A DNA stretch of 64,000 bases from Microbacterium rhizosphaerae (GTDB lineage: Bacteria; Actinomycetota; Actinomycetes; Actinomycetales; Microbacteriaceae): assembly GCF_034120055.1 (NCBI RefSeq), contig NZ_CP139368.1, forward strand, positions 1,116,001 through 1,180,000. The letters run 5' to 3'. The position numbers and the translations under genes were made by a program. The notes below the pieces were generated by a model that worked only from the letters and a program-made list of their open reading frames with translations, made no database searches and was not told the origin of the DNA. Positions 63,426 to 64,000 of this stretch are shown here, one piece after another; within the stretch, counting starts at the first letter, position 1, and every line of letters begins with the position of its first letter.

Positions 63426-64000
63426 TCAGGAGCCGAGCGCCTCGCGGATGCCGTTCGCGGCCTGCGTGAGGCGCTCGGCGAGCTCCTCCGGCGCATGCGC
63501 GCTCGCGAGGTAGACGACCGCCAGGGCGACCGGCGGGCGCCCGCGGAGCGCGAGCGGCACCGCCACGGAGCGGAGCGAGGGGATGACCTCGTCGTGGCTC
63601 TGCGCGTATCCACAGGCCGCCGCATCCGCGATCTGCGCGGCGTCGGCGCCCTCGGGCCACTGCCCGGGCGGCAGCTGTGCGAGGATCGCGCGGCCGGGTG
63701 CGCCGACGGCGACGGGATGCCGGGAGCCCGGGCGCTGCGCGACGGAGGCGACGGCGTGCCGCGGCTCGACGCTCATGAGCGTGACGCTCTCGTCGCGATC
63801 GAGCACCGTCAGGAAGCACGTCATCGCGAGGTCGTTCGCAGCCGCGGTGAGCTCCGGGAGCGCCTCGGCCTGCAGGTCGTGGGCGACTCCCGCGGCCAGC
63901 GCCGCGAGGCGGGACCCGAGCTCCACGCGGCCGGAGCCGTCGCGGGCGACGAGACCATGGTCCTCGAGCGTGCGCAGCAGGCGATAGGCGACGGAGCGGT
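63426..64000 (-). CDS. IclR-family transcriptional regulator (N-terminus beyond window edge)
   Basis: About 191 residues of an IclR regulator are visible. The edge shows the end of the winged helix (SVAYRLLRTLEDHGLVARDG), followed by the linker (GRVELGSRLAAL) and the effector-binding domain (ELTAAANDLAMTCFLTVLDRDESVTL ... HPVAVGAPGRAILA ... GYAQSHDEVIPSLRSVAVPL). The stop directly abuts the MFS stop (TGATCA), so the genes are convergent. IclR proteins commonly control aromatic-acid catabolism, so it may regulate the transporter or hpa genes together with the GntR protein. The start codon lies outside the window. Confidence 0.88.
   Translation of the reverse strand, partial: RSVAYRLLRTLEDHGLVARDGSGRVELGSRLAALAAGVAHDLQAEALPELTAAANDLAMTCFLTVLDRDESVTLMSVEPRHAVASVAQRPGSRHPVAVGAPGRAILAQLPPGQWPEGADAAQIADAAACGYAQSHDEVIPSLRSVAVPLALRGRPPVALAVVYLASAHAPEELAERLTQAANGIREALGS

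Overview
The window is chromosomal DNA of a high-GC actinobacterium, most likely Microbacterium or a close relative in the Microbacteriaceae. The basis is base composition, frequent GTG/TTG starts, dense ATGA/GTGA gene overlaps, the perM-purN-purH arrangement typical of actinobacteria, a monomeric NADP isocitrate dehydrogenase, and an F420-type flavin protein fragment at the left edge. I see no rRNA, tRNA, CRISPR array, insertion sequence or phage genes. The taxon is an inference from style and gene content, not from a marker gene.

Left part (1-13 kb): the end of a deazaflavin-dependent nitroreductase-family gene, a SUMF1-fold protein without the catalytic cysteines, a polytopic membrane alpha/beta hydrolase, then perM-purN-purH (cell division membrane protein plus late purine synthesis). 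Next come a methyltransferase, a flavoprotein disulfide reductase relative, an alkylation-repair pair (Ada-AlkA fusion and O6-methylguanine methyltransferase) and a zinc alcohol dehydrogenase.

13-24 kb: a heterodimeric ABC multidrug-type exporter preceded by a 25-codon leader ORF, an AbiEi-antitoxin-like gene bracketed by two palindromic repeats of fixed geometry, a GNAT acetyltransferase, icd, a BadF-type GlcNAc kinase and an L,D-transpeptidase.

24-45 kb is an amino-sugar/chitin-saccharide utilisation region. It holds a ROK repressor, DasABC-like chitobiose transporter, ROK kinase and nagB; then (minus strand) SIS isomerase, ROK kinase, PfkB kinase, class II aldolase and a DeoR repressor, divergent from a second sugar ABC transporter; then a lipoprotein GH20 hexosaminidase with nagA. 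Similar half-sites (TTTGTT-type) sit in front of three of these units, which suggests one ROK-controlled regulon. Together the genes would release, import, phosphorylate, deacetylate and deaminate GlcNAc oligomers into glycolysis. A FAD-linked oxidase, a Nudix hydrolase and an unusual ECF sigma factor fused to a zinc-finger/membrane anti-sigma-like tail lie within this stretch.

45-55 kb: glyA-folD under a ZTP (pfl) riboswitch, a TetR/DUF4188 divergent pair with a perfect 24-bp operator, an ECF42-type sigma factor with its YCII/DGPF partner, and a large secreted subtilisin-like protease divergent from a TrmB/LuxR-type regulator.

55-64 kb: a homoprotocatechuate (4-hydroxyphenylacetate meta-cleavage) operon hpaG-gntR-hpaE-hpaD-hpaH-hpaI, with a divergent MFS transporter and the start of an IclR regulator. 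HpaG is a fusion of one FAH domain with an RraA-like domain. No hpaF or hpaBC is present in the window.
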